Source of the DNA: Paraburkholderia terricola
Lineage (GTDB): Bacteria > Pseudomonadota > Gammaproteobacteria > Burkholderiales > Burkholderiaceae
DNA: 64,000 nucleotides
Direction: 5' to 3'
Assembly (NCBI RefSeq): GCF_900142195.1
Contig: NZ_FRAB01000001.1
Location: forward strand, 124,001-188,000
Shown here: positions 18,301 to 26,454 of the stretch, piece after piece
Numbering within the stretch: position 1 is the first letter of the stretch
Layout of the letters: every line of letters begins with the position of its first letter
Program-made: the position numbers and the translations under genes
The notes under the pieces: generated by a model
What the model was told of the DNA's origin: nothing
What the model saw: only the letters and a program-made list of their open reading frames with translations
The model's database searches: none

Positions 18301-19189
18301 GCTTGCGCCTGAAACGAATGGTCATGTGGCGGTAAAAGCCTGGGAAGCGCTGTCGAAAGCCACCGGCCGCGAGCACAAGCATCTCGCGCTCTATCGCGAG
18401 GACGAGAAGATCCGCTATCGCGACGTGCAGGCGCAGCCCCGCAAGATCATCAGTTCGCCGACCTGGAGCGGCATCGAAAGCGAAACGGTCAGCTATAACG
18501 CCGGCTACACCAACGTTCACGAACTGATTCCATGGCGCACGCTGACCGGACGCCAGCAGTTCTACCAGGATCATCCGTGGATGATCGCGTTCGGCGAGGC
18601 CTTCTCGAGCTACCGTCCGCCGGTGGATCTGAAGGCGACGGGCGGCATGCATCACGTCAAGCCCAACGGTCACCCGGAGATCGTCCTGAACTTCATCACG
18701 CCGCACCAGAAGTGGGGCATTCACAGCACCTACAGCGACAACCTGCTGATGCTCACGCTGAATCGCGGCGGCCCCGTGATCTGGCTCAGCGAAGACGACG
18801 CGAAGCGCGCCGGTGTCGAGGACAACGACTGGGTCGAACTGTTCAACATCAACGGCGCGATTGCGGCGCGCGCGGTGGTCAGCCAACGGGTCAATTCCGG
18901 CATGGTGCTGATGTATCACGCACAGGAAAAGATCATCAATACGCCGGGTTCGGAGATCACCGGGGTACGCGGCGGCATTCACAACTCGGTCACCCGGATC
19001 GTGCTCAAGCCCACCCACATGATCGGCGGCTATGCGCAACTGAGCTACGGGTTCAACTACTACGGGACGATCGGCACCAACCGCGACGAATTCGTCGTGG
19101 TCCGCAAGATGAAAGACGTCGACTGGCTGGACACCCCACGCGGCGATGAGCTCGCGCGCGCCTATCAGTCCCAGGGCGAGAACCCCTGA
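15383..19189 (+). CDS. narG: Respiratory nitrate reductase alpha subunit
   Basis: A 1268-residue molybdopterin catalytic subunit of the membrane-bound nitrate reductase, full length for the family. It has the FS0 iron-sulfur ligand region [18 protein letters not shown] and the segment [20 protein letters not shown], which carries the aspartate ligand to molybdenum. It reduces nitrate to nitrite on the cytoplasmic side, taking electrons from NarH. An AGCC-type weak ribosome site precedes the ATG; GGAG lies at about -12. No frameshift or missing motif was seen. It is followed by narH after 28 bp. Confidence 0.97.
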   Translation: [1268 protein letters not shown]

Positions 19190-19217
19190 TCGATCGCCGG
19201 TCCTAAGGAGCCAAATC

Positions 19218-20741
19218 ATGAAAATACGCGCACAGATCGGCATGGTGCTGAACCTGGACAAATGCATCGGCTGTCATACCTGCAGCGTGACCTGCAAGAA
19301 CGTGTGGACGAGCCGGCCGGGCGTGGAATACGCCTGGTTCAACAATGTCGAAACGAAGCCGGGCATCGGCTACCCGAAAGAATGGGAGAACCAGGACAAA
19401 TGGAACGGCGGCTGGGTGCGCCACGCCGATGGTTCGATCGCGCCGCGCCAGGGCGCGAAGTGGAAGCTGCTGATGCGCATCTTCGCCAATCCGAACCTGC
19501 CGCAGATCGACGACTACTACGAGCCCTTCACGTTCGACTACGACCATTTGCAGAGCGCGCCGGAAATGAAAGCGGCGCCGACCGCCAGGCCGCGCAGCCT
19601 GATTACCGGTCAGCGCATGGAGAAGATCGTCTGGGGGCCGAACTGGGAAGAAATTCTCGGCGGCGAGTTCAGCAAGCGCAGCAAGGACCGCAATTTCGAC
19701 GACATCCAGAAGGACATCTACGGCCAGTTCGAAAACACCTTCATGATGTATCTGCCACGCCTGTGCGAGCACTGCCTGAACCCGGCATGCGTCGCATCGT
19801 GCCCGTCCGGCTCGATCTACAAGCGCGAGGAAGACGGCATCGTGCTGATCGATCAGGACAAGTGCCGCGGCTGGCGCATGTGCGTGAGCGGCTGTCCGTA
19901 CAAGAAGATCTACTACAACTGGAAGAGCGGCAAGGCCGAGAAATGCATCTTCTGCTATCCGCGCATCGAGGCCGGACAGCCGACGGTGTGCTCGGAAACC
20001 TGCGTCGGACGCATCCGTTATCTCGGCGTGCTGCTGTACGACGCGGACCGCATCGAACAGGCCGCGAGCGTCGAGCACGACAAGGACTTGTATGAGGCGC
20101 AGCTCGGCATCTTTCTCGACCCGCACGATCCTGAAGTGATCGAACAGGCCCGCAAGGACGGCATACCGGAGAACTGGCTCGACGCCGCGCGCGCGAGCCC
20201 GGTCTACAAGATGGCGCTCGACTGGAAGGTGGCGTTGCCGTTGCACCCCGAATACCGCACGCTGCCGATGGTCTGGTATGTGCCGCCGCTCTCGCCGATC
20301 ACCGCTGCCGCGAACGCGGGCCACGTCAGCGCGAACGGCGAAATCCCCGACGTGAACCAGTTGCGCATTCCGGTCAAATATCTCGCAAACCTGCTTACCG
20401 CGGGCGACACAAAACCCGTGGTGCGCGCGCTCGAACGGATGCTCGCCATGCGCGCCTATCAGCGCGGCAAACAGGTGGACGGCTGGGAAAACCACGCCGC
20501 GCTGCAACAGGTTGACCTAAGCACCCAGGAAGTGGAAGACATGTACCGCACGATGGCGATCGCCAATTACGAAGACCGTTTCGTGATTCCGACCACGCAC
20601 CGCGAGTATGCGGAGAACGCCTTCAACGTGCGCGGCGGTTGCGGGTTCAGCTTCGGCAACGGCTGCTCCGATGGCGTGACGGAAACGAGCCTGTTCGGCA
20701 GCGAGAAGAAGCGCACCATTCCCATCAAGGCCGAGGTCTGA
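19218..20741 (+). CDS. narH: Respiratory nitrate reductase beta subunit
   Basis: A 507-residue iron-sulfur electron-transfer subunit. Four cysteine clusters are visible: CIGCHTCSVTCKNVW from residue 16, CEHCLNPACVASCP, CRGWRMCVSGCPYKK, and CIFCYP with CSETCVGR. The tryptophan in the third group is normal and gives one [3Fe-4S] cluster beside three [4Fe-4S] clusters. It passes electrons from the NarI hemes to NarG. The ATG at 19218 has a TAAGGAG site; the frame is open further upstream but overlaps narG. narJ follows after 3 bp. Confidence 0.97.
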   Translation: MKIRAQIGMVLNLDKCIGCHTCSVTCKNVWTSRPGVEYAWFNNVETKPGIGYPKEWENQDKWNGGWVRHADGSIAPRQGAKWKLLMRIFANPNLPQIDDYYEPFTFDYDHLQSAPEMKAAPTARPRSLITGQRMEKIVWGPNWEEILGGEFSKRSKDRNFDDIQKDIYGQFENTFMMYLPRLCEHCLNPACVASCPSGSIYKREEDGIVLIDQDKCRGWRMCVSGCPYKKIYYNWKSGKAEKCIFCYPRIEAGQPTVCSETCVGRIRYLGVLLYDADRIEQAASVEHDKDLYEAQLGIFLDPHDPEVIEQARKDGIPENWLDAARASPVYKMALDWKVALPLHPEYRTLPMVWYVPPLSPITAAANAGHVSANGEIPDVNQLRIPVKYLANLLTAGDTKPVVRALERMLAMRAYQRGKQVDGWENHAALQQVDLSTQEVEDMYRTMAIANYEDRFVIPTTHREYAENAFNVRGGCGFSFGNGCSDGVTETSLFGSEKKRTIPIKAEV

Positions 20742-20744
20742 ACG

Positions 20745-21461
20745 ATGTCCACTCAAGCCCTTCATTCCGCCGCGCATGCCACGACGCTACGCGTGCTCGC
20801 GCATCTGCTCGACTATCCCGACGCGGCGCTGCGTGAACATCTACCCGACCTGCGCGCGGCCTTGCACGGACAGCGCACGCTGAGTGCCGCGCGGCTCGCC
20901 GAACTCGATGCGTTGATCGATCAGCTTCTGCACGCCACGGGCTTCGACGCCGAGGCCGCCTACGTCGACCTCTTCGACCGGGGACGCGGCACCGCGCTGC
21001 ACCTGTTCGAGCACGTTCACGGCGATTCGCGCGACCGCGGCCCGGCGATGATCGATCTGCTCAAGACCTATGAGGAAGCGGGTCTGTATCTCGCCTCCGG
21101 CGAACTGCCCGACCACCTAACCGTGGTGCTGGAATACGCGTCGACGCAACCGCCGCTAGCGGCCGCCGATTTTCTGCGGGAGATCGCGCACATCCTGCGC
21201 AGCATCTTCAGCGCGTTGACGAGGCGCGAGAGCGCCTACGCCTGCGTGCTGGCCGCGCTGCTCGATCTGGCCGGCGAACCGACGAAGCTCGTCGAGGTGG
21301 CCGCCGAGCCCTTGCTCGATGAGACGTGGAGCGAGCCCGCCGCCTTTGGCGGCTGTTCATCCGAGGGGCAACGCAGTCCCGGCGAATCGCAACCCGTGCG
21401 TATCGTCAGAACGCCACGCCAGCCGCAACACGGTCAATCCGCGCATGGAGCGTCCACATGA
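20745..21461 (+). CDS. narJ: Nitrate reductase assembly chaperone NarJ
   Basis: A 238-residue member of the NarJ/TorD chaperone family, needed to insert the molybdenum cofactor into NarG before membrane attachment; it is not part of the final enzyme. Typical features are LRVLAHLLDYPDAALREHLP, YVDLFDRGRGTALHLFEHVH and GDSRDRGPAMIDLLKTYEEA. The last 40 residues are a polar, disordered-looking tail rich in Gln, Ser and Pro. The stop overlaps the start of narI. Confidence 0.95.
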   Translation: MSTQALHSAAHATTLRVLAHLLDYPDAALREHLPDLRAALHGQRTLSAARLAELDALIDQLLHATGFDAEAAYVDLFDRGRGTALHLFEHVHGDSRDRGPAMIDLLKTYEEAGLYLASGELPDHLTVVLEYASTQPPLAAADFLREIAHILRSIFSALTRRESAYACVLAALLDLAGEPTKLVEVAAEPLLDETWSEPAAFGGCSSEGQRSPGESQPVRIVRTPRQPQHGQSAHGAST

Positions 21462-22186
21462 ACATCGCCGCGCACACCTTCTTCTTCAGCGTCTATCCGT
21501 ACATTTGCCTCGCCGTGTTCCTGCTGGGCAGTCTCGCGCGCTTCGACCGTGATCAGTACACGTGGAAGAGCGATTCATCGCAGCTTCTGCGCGCCGGCCA
21601 ATTGCGCTGGGGCAGCAACCTGTTTCACATCGGCATCCTGTTCCTGCTGTTCGGGCACACGGTGGGCCTGCTGACGCCGCATTTCCTCTACGAGCCGTTC
21701 ATCAGCGCGCAGCACAAGCAACTGCTGGCGATCATCTCGGGCGGGACGGCCGGCCTGATCTGCTTCGCCGGTCTGAGCGTGCTGCTGCACCGGCGCATCT
21801 TCGATCCGCGCATCCGTCTCACGAGCCGGCGGACCGATCTGGCGATCCTCGTGATTCTCTGGGTGCAACTCTGCCTCGGCCTGTTCACGCTGCCCTACTC
21901 GTTCGCCGACCGGGGCGATGCGCATACCATGCTGGCGCTCGCCGACTGGGCGCAGCGCATCGTGACGTTCCGCCCCGACGCGAGCGTCCTGCTCGCGGTC
22001 GAGTGGCCGTTCAAGGTGCATATCGTGCTCGGCATGACGATCTTCCTGCTGTTCCCGTTCAGCCGGCTGGTCCATGTGTGGAGCGGCTTCGCATCGGTCG
22101 CGTACCTGGTGCGCCCTTATCAACTGGTGCGCTCGCGGCGCCTGAACGTGCCGGCCGGTCATCAACAGCCGCGTCGCCGAATCTGA
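21458..22186 (+). CDS. narI: Respiratory nitrate reductase gamma subunit (cytochrome b)
   Basis: A 242-residue membrane cytochrome b with five membrane segments, anchoring NarGH and oxidising quinol. Likely heme-ligand histidines are in the segments NLFHIGILFLLFGHTVGLL and FKVHIVLGMTIFLLFPFSRL followed by VHVWSG. I chose the ATG at 21458, which overlaps the narJ stop and matches the family start (NIAAHTFFFSVYPYICLAVF); the frame is open upstream without similarity. The parvulin gene follows after 19 bp. Confidence 0.96.
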   Translation: MNIAAHTFFFSVYPYICLAVFLLGSLARFDRDQYTWKSDSSQLLRAGQLRWGSNLFHIGILFLLFGHTVGLLTPHFLYEPFISAQHKQLLAIISGGTAGLICFAGLSVLLHRRIFDPRIRLTSRRTDLAILVILWVQLCLGLFTLPYSFADRGDAHTMLALADWAQRIVTFRPDASVLLAVEWPFKVHIVLGMTIFLLFPFSRLVHVWSGFASVAYLVRPYQLVRSRRLNVPAGHQQPRRRI

Positions 22187-22205
22187 CTCGCAGGAGGATC
22201 GAAAC

Positions 22206-22985
22206 ATGCAAGAGAATCTGTCCGCCGTCGCAACCGTCAATGGGGTTGCGCTGCATGGCGGCAGCGACATGCTGTCCGCCGAGGATTTACGCCAGCGTGC
22301 GTGCATCGAACTGCTGCGCCAGTCCGCCATCGAGGCGGGTCTGCTCGCCGCGGACGACCCGCTGCCCACCGACGGCGCCATCAGCGTCGCCGCCTCCGAG
22401 GCGATCGACGCCTTGCTGGAGCGCGCATTGCAATTGCCTGAACCGACCGGGGACGCCTGCCGCCGCTACCATGCCGCGCATCGGAACCGCTACGCCGTCG
22501 GCGAGCGGGTGCGTGCGCGTCATGTGTTGTTCGCCGTCACGCCCGGCGTCGATATCGGCGCGCTGCGCAAGCGCGCCGAAGCGTGCCTGCTGGATCTGCG
22601 CTGCGACGATGCGGCAGCCGACGACCGCTTCGCTCGCGTGGCGCGGGATCTGTCGAACTGTCCGAGCGGCGGCGCGGGCGGAGACCTCGGATGGCTGCGC
22701 GCCGACGAATGCGCGCCCGAGTTCGCCAAAGAACTGTTCGGCCGACCGGACATCGGCGTATTGCCGCAACTCGTGCACAGCCGCTTCGGCCTGCACGTGG
22801 TCGAGATCATGGAGCGGGACGCCGGCGCCGTGCCCGCCTTCGAGGCGGTGCGCGAGGCGGTCGCGCAGGCGCTGCGCCAGCAGACCTTCGCCACGGCGCT
22901 GCGCCAGTACGTCAGCGTGCTCGCGGGCCGGGCCGCTATCGCGGGAGTGGCTCTCGATGCCGCGGCCACGCCCCTCGTCCAGTAG
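22206..22985 (+). CDS. Parvulin-type peptidyl-prolyl cis-trans isomerase (NifM-like), nar-linked
   Basis: A 259-residue cytoplasmic protein without a signal peptide. The C-terminal half has a parvulin rotamase domain: VRARHVLFAVTP, the GGDLGWLR motif, and SRFGLHVVEIMER. The N-terminal half is helical, as in NifM and SurA-like proteins. It lies 19 bp after narI with an AGGAGG site and probably belongs to the operon. Parvulins of this type are often linked to narGHJI in related bacteria and may help fold the reductase, by analogy with NifM and nitrogenase; this is inference. Confidence 0.85.
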   Translation: MQENLSAVATVNGVALHGGSDMLSAEDLRQRACIELLRQSAIEAGLLAADDPLPTDGAISVAASEAIDALLERALQLPEPTGDACRRYHAAHRNRYAVGERVRARHVLFAVTPGVDIGALRKRAEACLLDLRCDDAAADDRFARVARDLSNCPSGGAGGDLGWLRADECAPEFAKELFGRPDIGVLPQLVHSRFGLHVVEIMERDAGAVPAFEAVREAVAQALRQQTFATALRQYVSVLAGRAAIAGVALDAAATPLVQ

Positions 22986-23066
22986 TCTTTTCAGTATCCG
23001 TCCGGCTGTCGCGGCTGTCGCGGTTATGGCGGTTGTGCCGGCTCTGCATTTCGCCGGAGGAGCGGC

Positions 23067-23468
23067 ATGCCGTTGATCGACGTCTATTCGCTGCTTAAAT
23101 TCAGCCATGTCTCGCTGGTGGGTTGCAGCGGCGCGTTTTTCGCGGTGCGCGGCGCGGCCGTGCTGACGCGCCGGGGCTGGCCGATGCGCAGTCACTGGCG
23201 AATTCTCAGCTATGTCATCGACTCGCTGTTGCTGGCCGCGGGCGTCACGCTGTGGCTCATGCTGCGCCTGAACCCCGCGCGCGACGTGTGGCTAGGCGCG
23301 AAGCTTCTGCTGCTCCTGCTATACATCGTGGCCGGTTCGCTCGCCGTCAAGCGCGGACACGCGATGGTCGTGCGCGGCGCCTTCTACGGAGGCGCGATCA
23401 GCCTGTACCTGCTGATCGCGTCGATTGCGCTCACGCACGATCCGCTCGGTTTGCCGGGGCGCTGGTAG
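23067..23468 (+). CDS. SirB-family small membrane protein
   Basis: A 133-residue protein with four hydrophobic segments that matches the SirB2 family (once called invasion gene expression up-regulator). Family features are LLKFSHVSLVGCSGAFFAVR, LRILSYV-like RILSYVIDSLLLAAGVTLWL and a KRG-containing loop before the last helix. The biochemical role is unknown. A GGAG ribosome site precedes the ATG. It lies 81 bp after the parvulin gene and before narX, so it is probably in the nar transcript; a link to membrane electron transport is plausible but not shown. Confidence 0.82.
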   Translation: MPLIDVYSLLKFSHVSLVGCSGAFFAVRGAAVLTRRGWPMRSHWRILSYVIDSLLLAAGVTLWLMLRLNPARDVWLGAKLLLLLLYIVAGSLAVKRGHAMVVRGAFYGGAISLYLLIASIALTHDPLGLPGRW

Positions 23469-23580
23469 TCGTGATTTCCTTTCCGGTTCTCCGCGCATCG
23501 CCCGGCGCGGGGTTTCGCAAAAGCATCGACGAAGGCGGCGCGGCGTCTCGCCATACCGGAACCGTGGAACACGCTTCGAA

Positions 23581-23594
23581 TTGATCTGGATCAG
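23581..23594. promoter_or_regulatory. FNR/ANR-type box upstream of narX
   Basis: TTGAT-CTGG-ATCAG matches the FNR consensus at 9 of 10 positions. It is centred about 100 bp upstream of the chosen narX start, a suitable position for a class II activated promoter with a start near 23629. Confidence 0.65.
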
Positions 23595-23686
23595 TTCTTT
23601 CAGGTGCACCGCCGGTGACTATATCGCCTAAGCTTTCGGGCGCTGGGCGACCCGTTTCAACCGTCTGGAGCGATCCAGGAACCCAC

Positions 23687-25573
23687 ATGAGCAGATTCCG
23701 GACACTCGCCGCCAAGCTCGGCATCATCGGCGGCACGCTGCTGCTGGTGGCGTTCGCTTCCATCGGCTACACGCTCTGGGCAAGCTGGCAACTGGAGGGC
23801 GGCGCGGCCGCCGTCAACGAAGCGGGACGCATGCGCATGCAAACGTGGCGGCTCGCGCAGACGCTTGCGCGTGGCGACACGCTGTTGGCGAAGACGCAGG
23901 TCGACCAGTTCGAGCAAAGCGTCGCCCTGTTGCGCGACGGCGATCCATCGCGGCCCTTGCTCGTGCCGCGCGATGCGGGCTCGACGGCCGCCTTCGCCGA
24001 CGTGCAGCGCACCTGGCAAATAGTACGGGCGGCATGGACCGCCTCGCCCGCGCCGGACCCGAGCGAGGCCGCGCAGCAGGCCGCGAAGCAGGCCGAGGCC
24101 TTTGTCGGACACATCGACGTGCTCGTCTCCGCGATCGAAGTGCGCCTCGCCTATCTGACCACCATCCTGAACCTGCTGCAGGTTCTCATGGTCGGTCTGA
24201 CCATCGCCAGTGCGGTAACGCTGCTCTACTCGGCGTATCTGTTCGTCTTCAATCCGCTTGAGCGGCTCAGATCCGGCCTCACGCGCGTGCGCGAGGGCGA
24301 TCTGTCGGCGCGGATCGCGGTGGAGTCGAGCGACGAGTTCGGCGCCGTCTCGGAAGGCTTCAACCAGATGACGGAAACCTTGCAGGAGCTCTATCAGAAT
24401 CTCGAAGTCAAGGTCGAGGAGAAGACGGTGCGGCTCGCCGCACAGCATGCGCGATTGACCGCGCTGTACGAAGCGAGCGCGTTCGCGGCGCACGCCTCGA
24501 CGCTCGATGAACTGGCCGATGGTTTCGCGAGGCAGGTGAGACGCGCCGCGAAGGCGGATGCATCGGCGATTCGCTGGTCCGACGAAGCGAACCTGCGCTA
24601 TCTGCTGGTGGCGTCGGACGGCCTGCCCCGCCACGTGATCGACCGCGAACAGTGCATTCCGACGGGCGATTGCCATTGCGGCCAGGCCGTGGCCCACGCG
24701 GACACGCGCGTGATCCCGATCCGGCTTGACGCTGCGGGACTACTGCGCGACTGCGGACAAGCGGGCTTCACGACCGTCATCAGCGTTCCGGTGCAACTGC
24801 AGGACCGCATGATCGGCGAGATGGATCTGTTCTACCGCGCCCCCACCGCGCTCAGTGGCGAAGACCGCACGTTGCTGGAGACGATGGCGAGCCATCTCGC
24901 TGTCGCGATCGAAGGGCTCAGGGCCGGCGCGCTCGAACGCGAAGCCGCCGTTGCCGCGGAGCGAAGCCTGCTCGCGCGGGAAATGCACGACTCCATCGCG
25001 CAAAGCCTCGCCTTCATGAAAATCCAGACCGCCCTGCTGCGCGGCGCGCTCAAGGACGCCGACGCATCGCGCACGGAACGCACGATCGGTGAGCTCGAGG
25101 CCGGCATTCACGAAAGCCTCTCCGACGTGCGGGAATTGCTGATGCACTTCCGGACCCGCACCAACGCCGAGGACATCGTTCCCGCGCTGCAAACCACCCT
25201 GAAAAAGTTCGAGCACCAGACGGGGCTGGTTACGCATCTGTCAATCGAAGGTACGGGTGTTCCGTTGCCCGCCGACGTGCAAGTGCAGGTGTTGCATGTC
25301 GTGCAGGAAGCGCTGTCCAACGTGCGCAAGCATGCGCACGCGCGCGAGGTATGGCTGGACGTCCAGCAGACGCCGCAGTGGCGCGTGGAAGTCCGGGACG
25401 ACGGCTGCGGCTTCGCGACGGAGGCCACCGCCCAGGACGAAACACATGTGGGCTTGCGCATCATGCACGAACGGGCCGAGCGCATCGGCGCCGGCGTCGA
25501 CATTGCGTCGGTGCCGGGCTCGGGCACCTGCGTCGTGCTGACGCTACCCGAACGCAGGAGACTGGCAGCATGA
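23687..25573 (+). CDS. narX: Nitrate/nitrite sensor histidine kinase NarX
   Basis: A 628-residue sensor kinase of the NarX/NarQ type. After a first membrane segment (about 12-32) the periplasmic part begins with the P-box-like stretch NEAGRMRMQTWRLAQ, which binds nitrate. A second membrane segment (about 155-180), HAMP, a GAF-like domain with a Cys-rich stretch (GDCHCGQ), and a HisKA_3 domain with His434 in REMHDSIAQSL follow, then an HATPase domain. I chose the ATG at 23687, with AGGAAC before it; a GTG at 23615 would add 24 residues. It overlaps narL by ATGA. Confidence 0.94.
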   Translation: MSRFRTLAAKLGIIGGTLLLVAFASIGYTLWASWQLEGGAAAVNEAGRMRMQTWRLAQTLARGDTLLAKTQVDQFEQSVALLRDGDPSRPLLVPRDAGSTAAFADVQRTWQIVRAAWTASPAPDPSEAAQQAAKQAEAFVGHIDVLVSAIEVRLAYLTTILNLLQVLMVGLTIASAVTLLYSAYLFVFNPLERLRSGLTRVREGDLSARIAVESSDEFGAVSEGFNQMTETLQELYQNLEVKVEEKTVRLAAQHARLTALYEASAFAAHASTLDELADGFARQVRRAAKADASAIRWSDEANLRYLLVASDGLPRHVIDREQCIPTGDCHCGQAVAHADTRVIPIRLDAAGLLRDCGQAGFTTVISVPVQLQDRMIGEMDLFYRAPTALSGEDRTLLETMASHLAVAIEGLRAGALEREAAVAAERSLLAREMHDSIAQSLAFMKIQTALLRGALKDADASRTERTIGELEAGIHESLSDVRELLMHFRTRTNAEDIVPALQTTLKKFEHQTGLVTHLSIEGTGVPLPADVQVQVLHVVQEALSNVRKHAHAREVWLDVQQTPQWRVEVRDDGCGFATEATAQDETHVGLRIMHERAERIGAGVDIASVPGSGTCVVLTLPERRRLAA

Positions 25574-26241
25574 CCGAACATAAACAGATTCGCGTTCTCG
25601 TGGTCGACGACCACTCGCTTTTCCGGCGTGGCGTGATTGCGCTGCTGACGGTCGATTCGCGATTCGTCGTGGTGGCCGAGGCCGGCGATGCGGGTGAAGC
25701 CTATCGACGCGCCGCCGAGACGCAACCCGATGTCATTCTTCTCGACAATCATCTGCCGGGCGTGAATGGCGTGGACGCAATCGCGGGATTGAGGGAAGCG
25801 GCGCCGCGGGCTCAGGTGCTGATGCTGACTGTCAGCGAGGACGAACGCGATCTGGCTGCCGCGCTGCGCGGCGGCGCGCGCGGCTATCTGCTCAAGACGG
25901 TGGACAGCGACGGCATGGCCGCCGCGATCGTCAGAACGATGGCGGGCGAATCGGCGATCAGCCCCGAGATGACCGGCAAGCTGGTGACCGCGTTTCAGTC
26001 GCTGCAAAGCGCAGCAAAGGTGGATGAAGCTTCGGCCGAGCAGGACCCGATTCATAGCCTGTCCGCGCGCGAGGACGAAATTCTTGGCTATATCACGCGG
26101 GGTAAAACCAATAAGGAAATCGCACGAGCGCTGAACATTGCCGAAGCGACGGTGAAGATCCATGTGCAGCACATCCTGCGAAAGTTAAAGCTCAGTTCGC
26201 GCGTGCAAGCGGCAGCCTATGCGGTCGCTCGGGCAGCCTGA
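25570..26241 (+). CDS. narL: Nitrate/nitrite response regulator NarL
   Basis: A 223-residue response regulator. The N-terminal receiver has VLVVDDHSLFRRG and the phosphoacceptor aspartate in VILLDNHLPG; the C-terminal LuxR-type helix-turn-helix has LSAREDEILGYITRGKTNKE and ATVKIHVQHILRKL. It is phosphorylated by NarX and tunes nar genes to nitrate. The ATG at 25570 overlaps the narX stop. NarL sites with the usual heptamers were not clear by eye in the nar promoter. Confidence 0.95.
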   Translation: MTEHKQIRVLVVDDHSLFRRGVIALLTVDSRFVVVAEAGDAGEAYRRAAETQPDVILLDNHLPGVNGVDAIAGLREAAPRAQVLMLTVSEDERDLAAALRGGARGYLLKTVDSDGMAAAIVRTMAGESAISPEMTGKLVTAFQSLQSAAKVDEASAEQDPIHSLSAREDEILGYITRGKTNKEIARALNIAEATVKIHVQHILRKLKLSSRVQAAAYAVARAA

Positions 26242-26454
26242 TCGCGGCGCGTGTGGGACATGCTGACACGCGCGCGTTCCTCGGGAATTCGCGGCGATCT
26301 CATCACTTTCTGACGGCCTCCGAGCCATGCGGAAATCAGCGTCTACGACGCTTCGACGTGTCCACCTGAGTCATGTCAACAATCTCAGCGTGGGAACACG
26401 AAATCCGAACGGAACGCGCTTTAAGATCTGCGCAAGGTCTATCTTTGGAGAAGC

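Noticed and set aside
16739..19267. 842-codon open frame antisense to narG
   Set aside because: It is the shadow of a high-GC gene: no similarity and Arg/His/Ala-rich composition. narG on the other strand has all family motifs.
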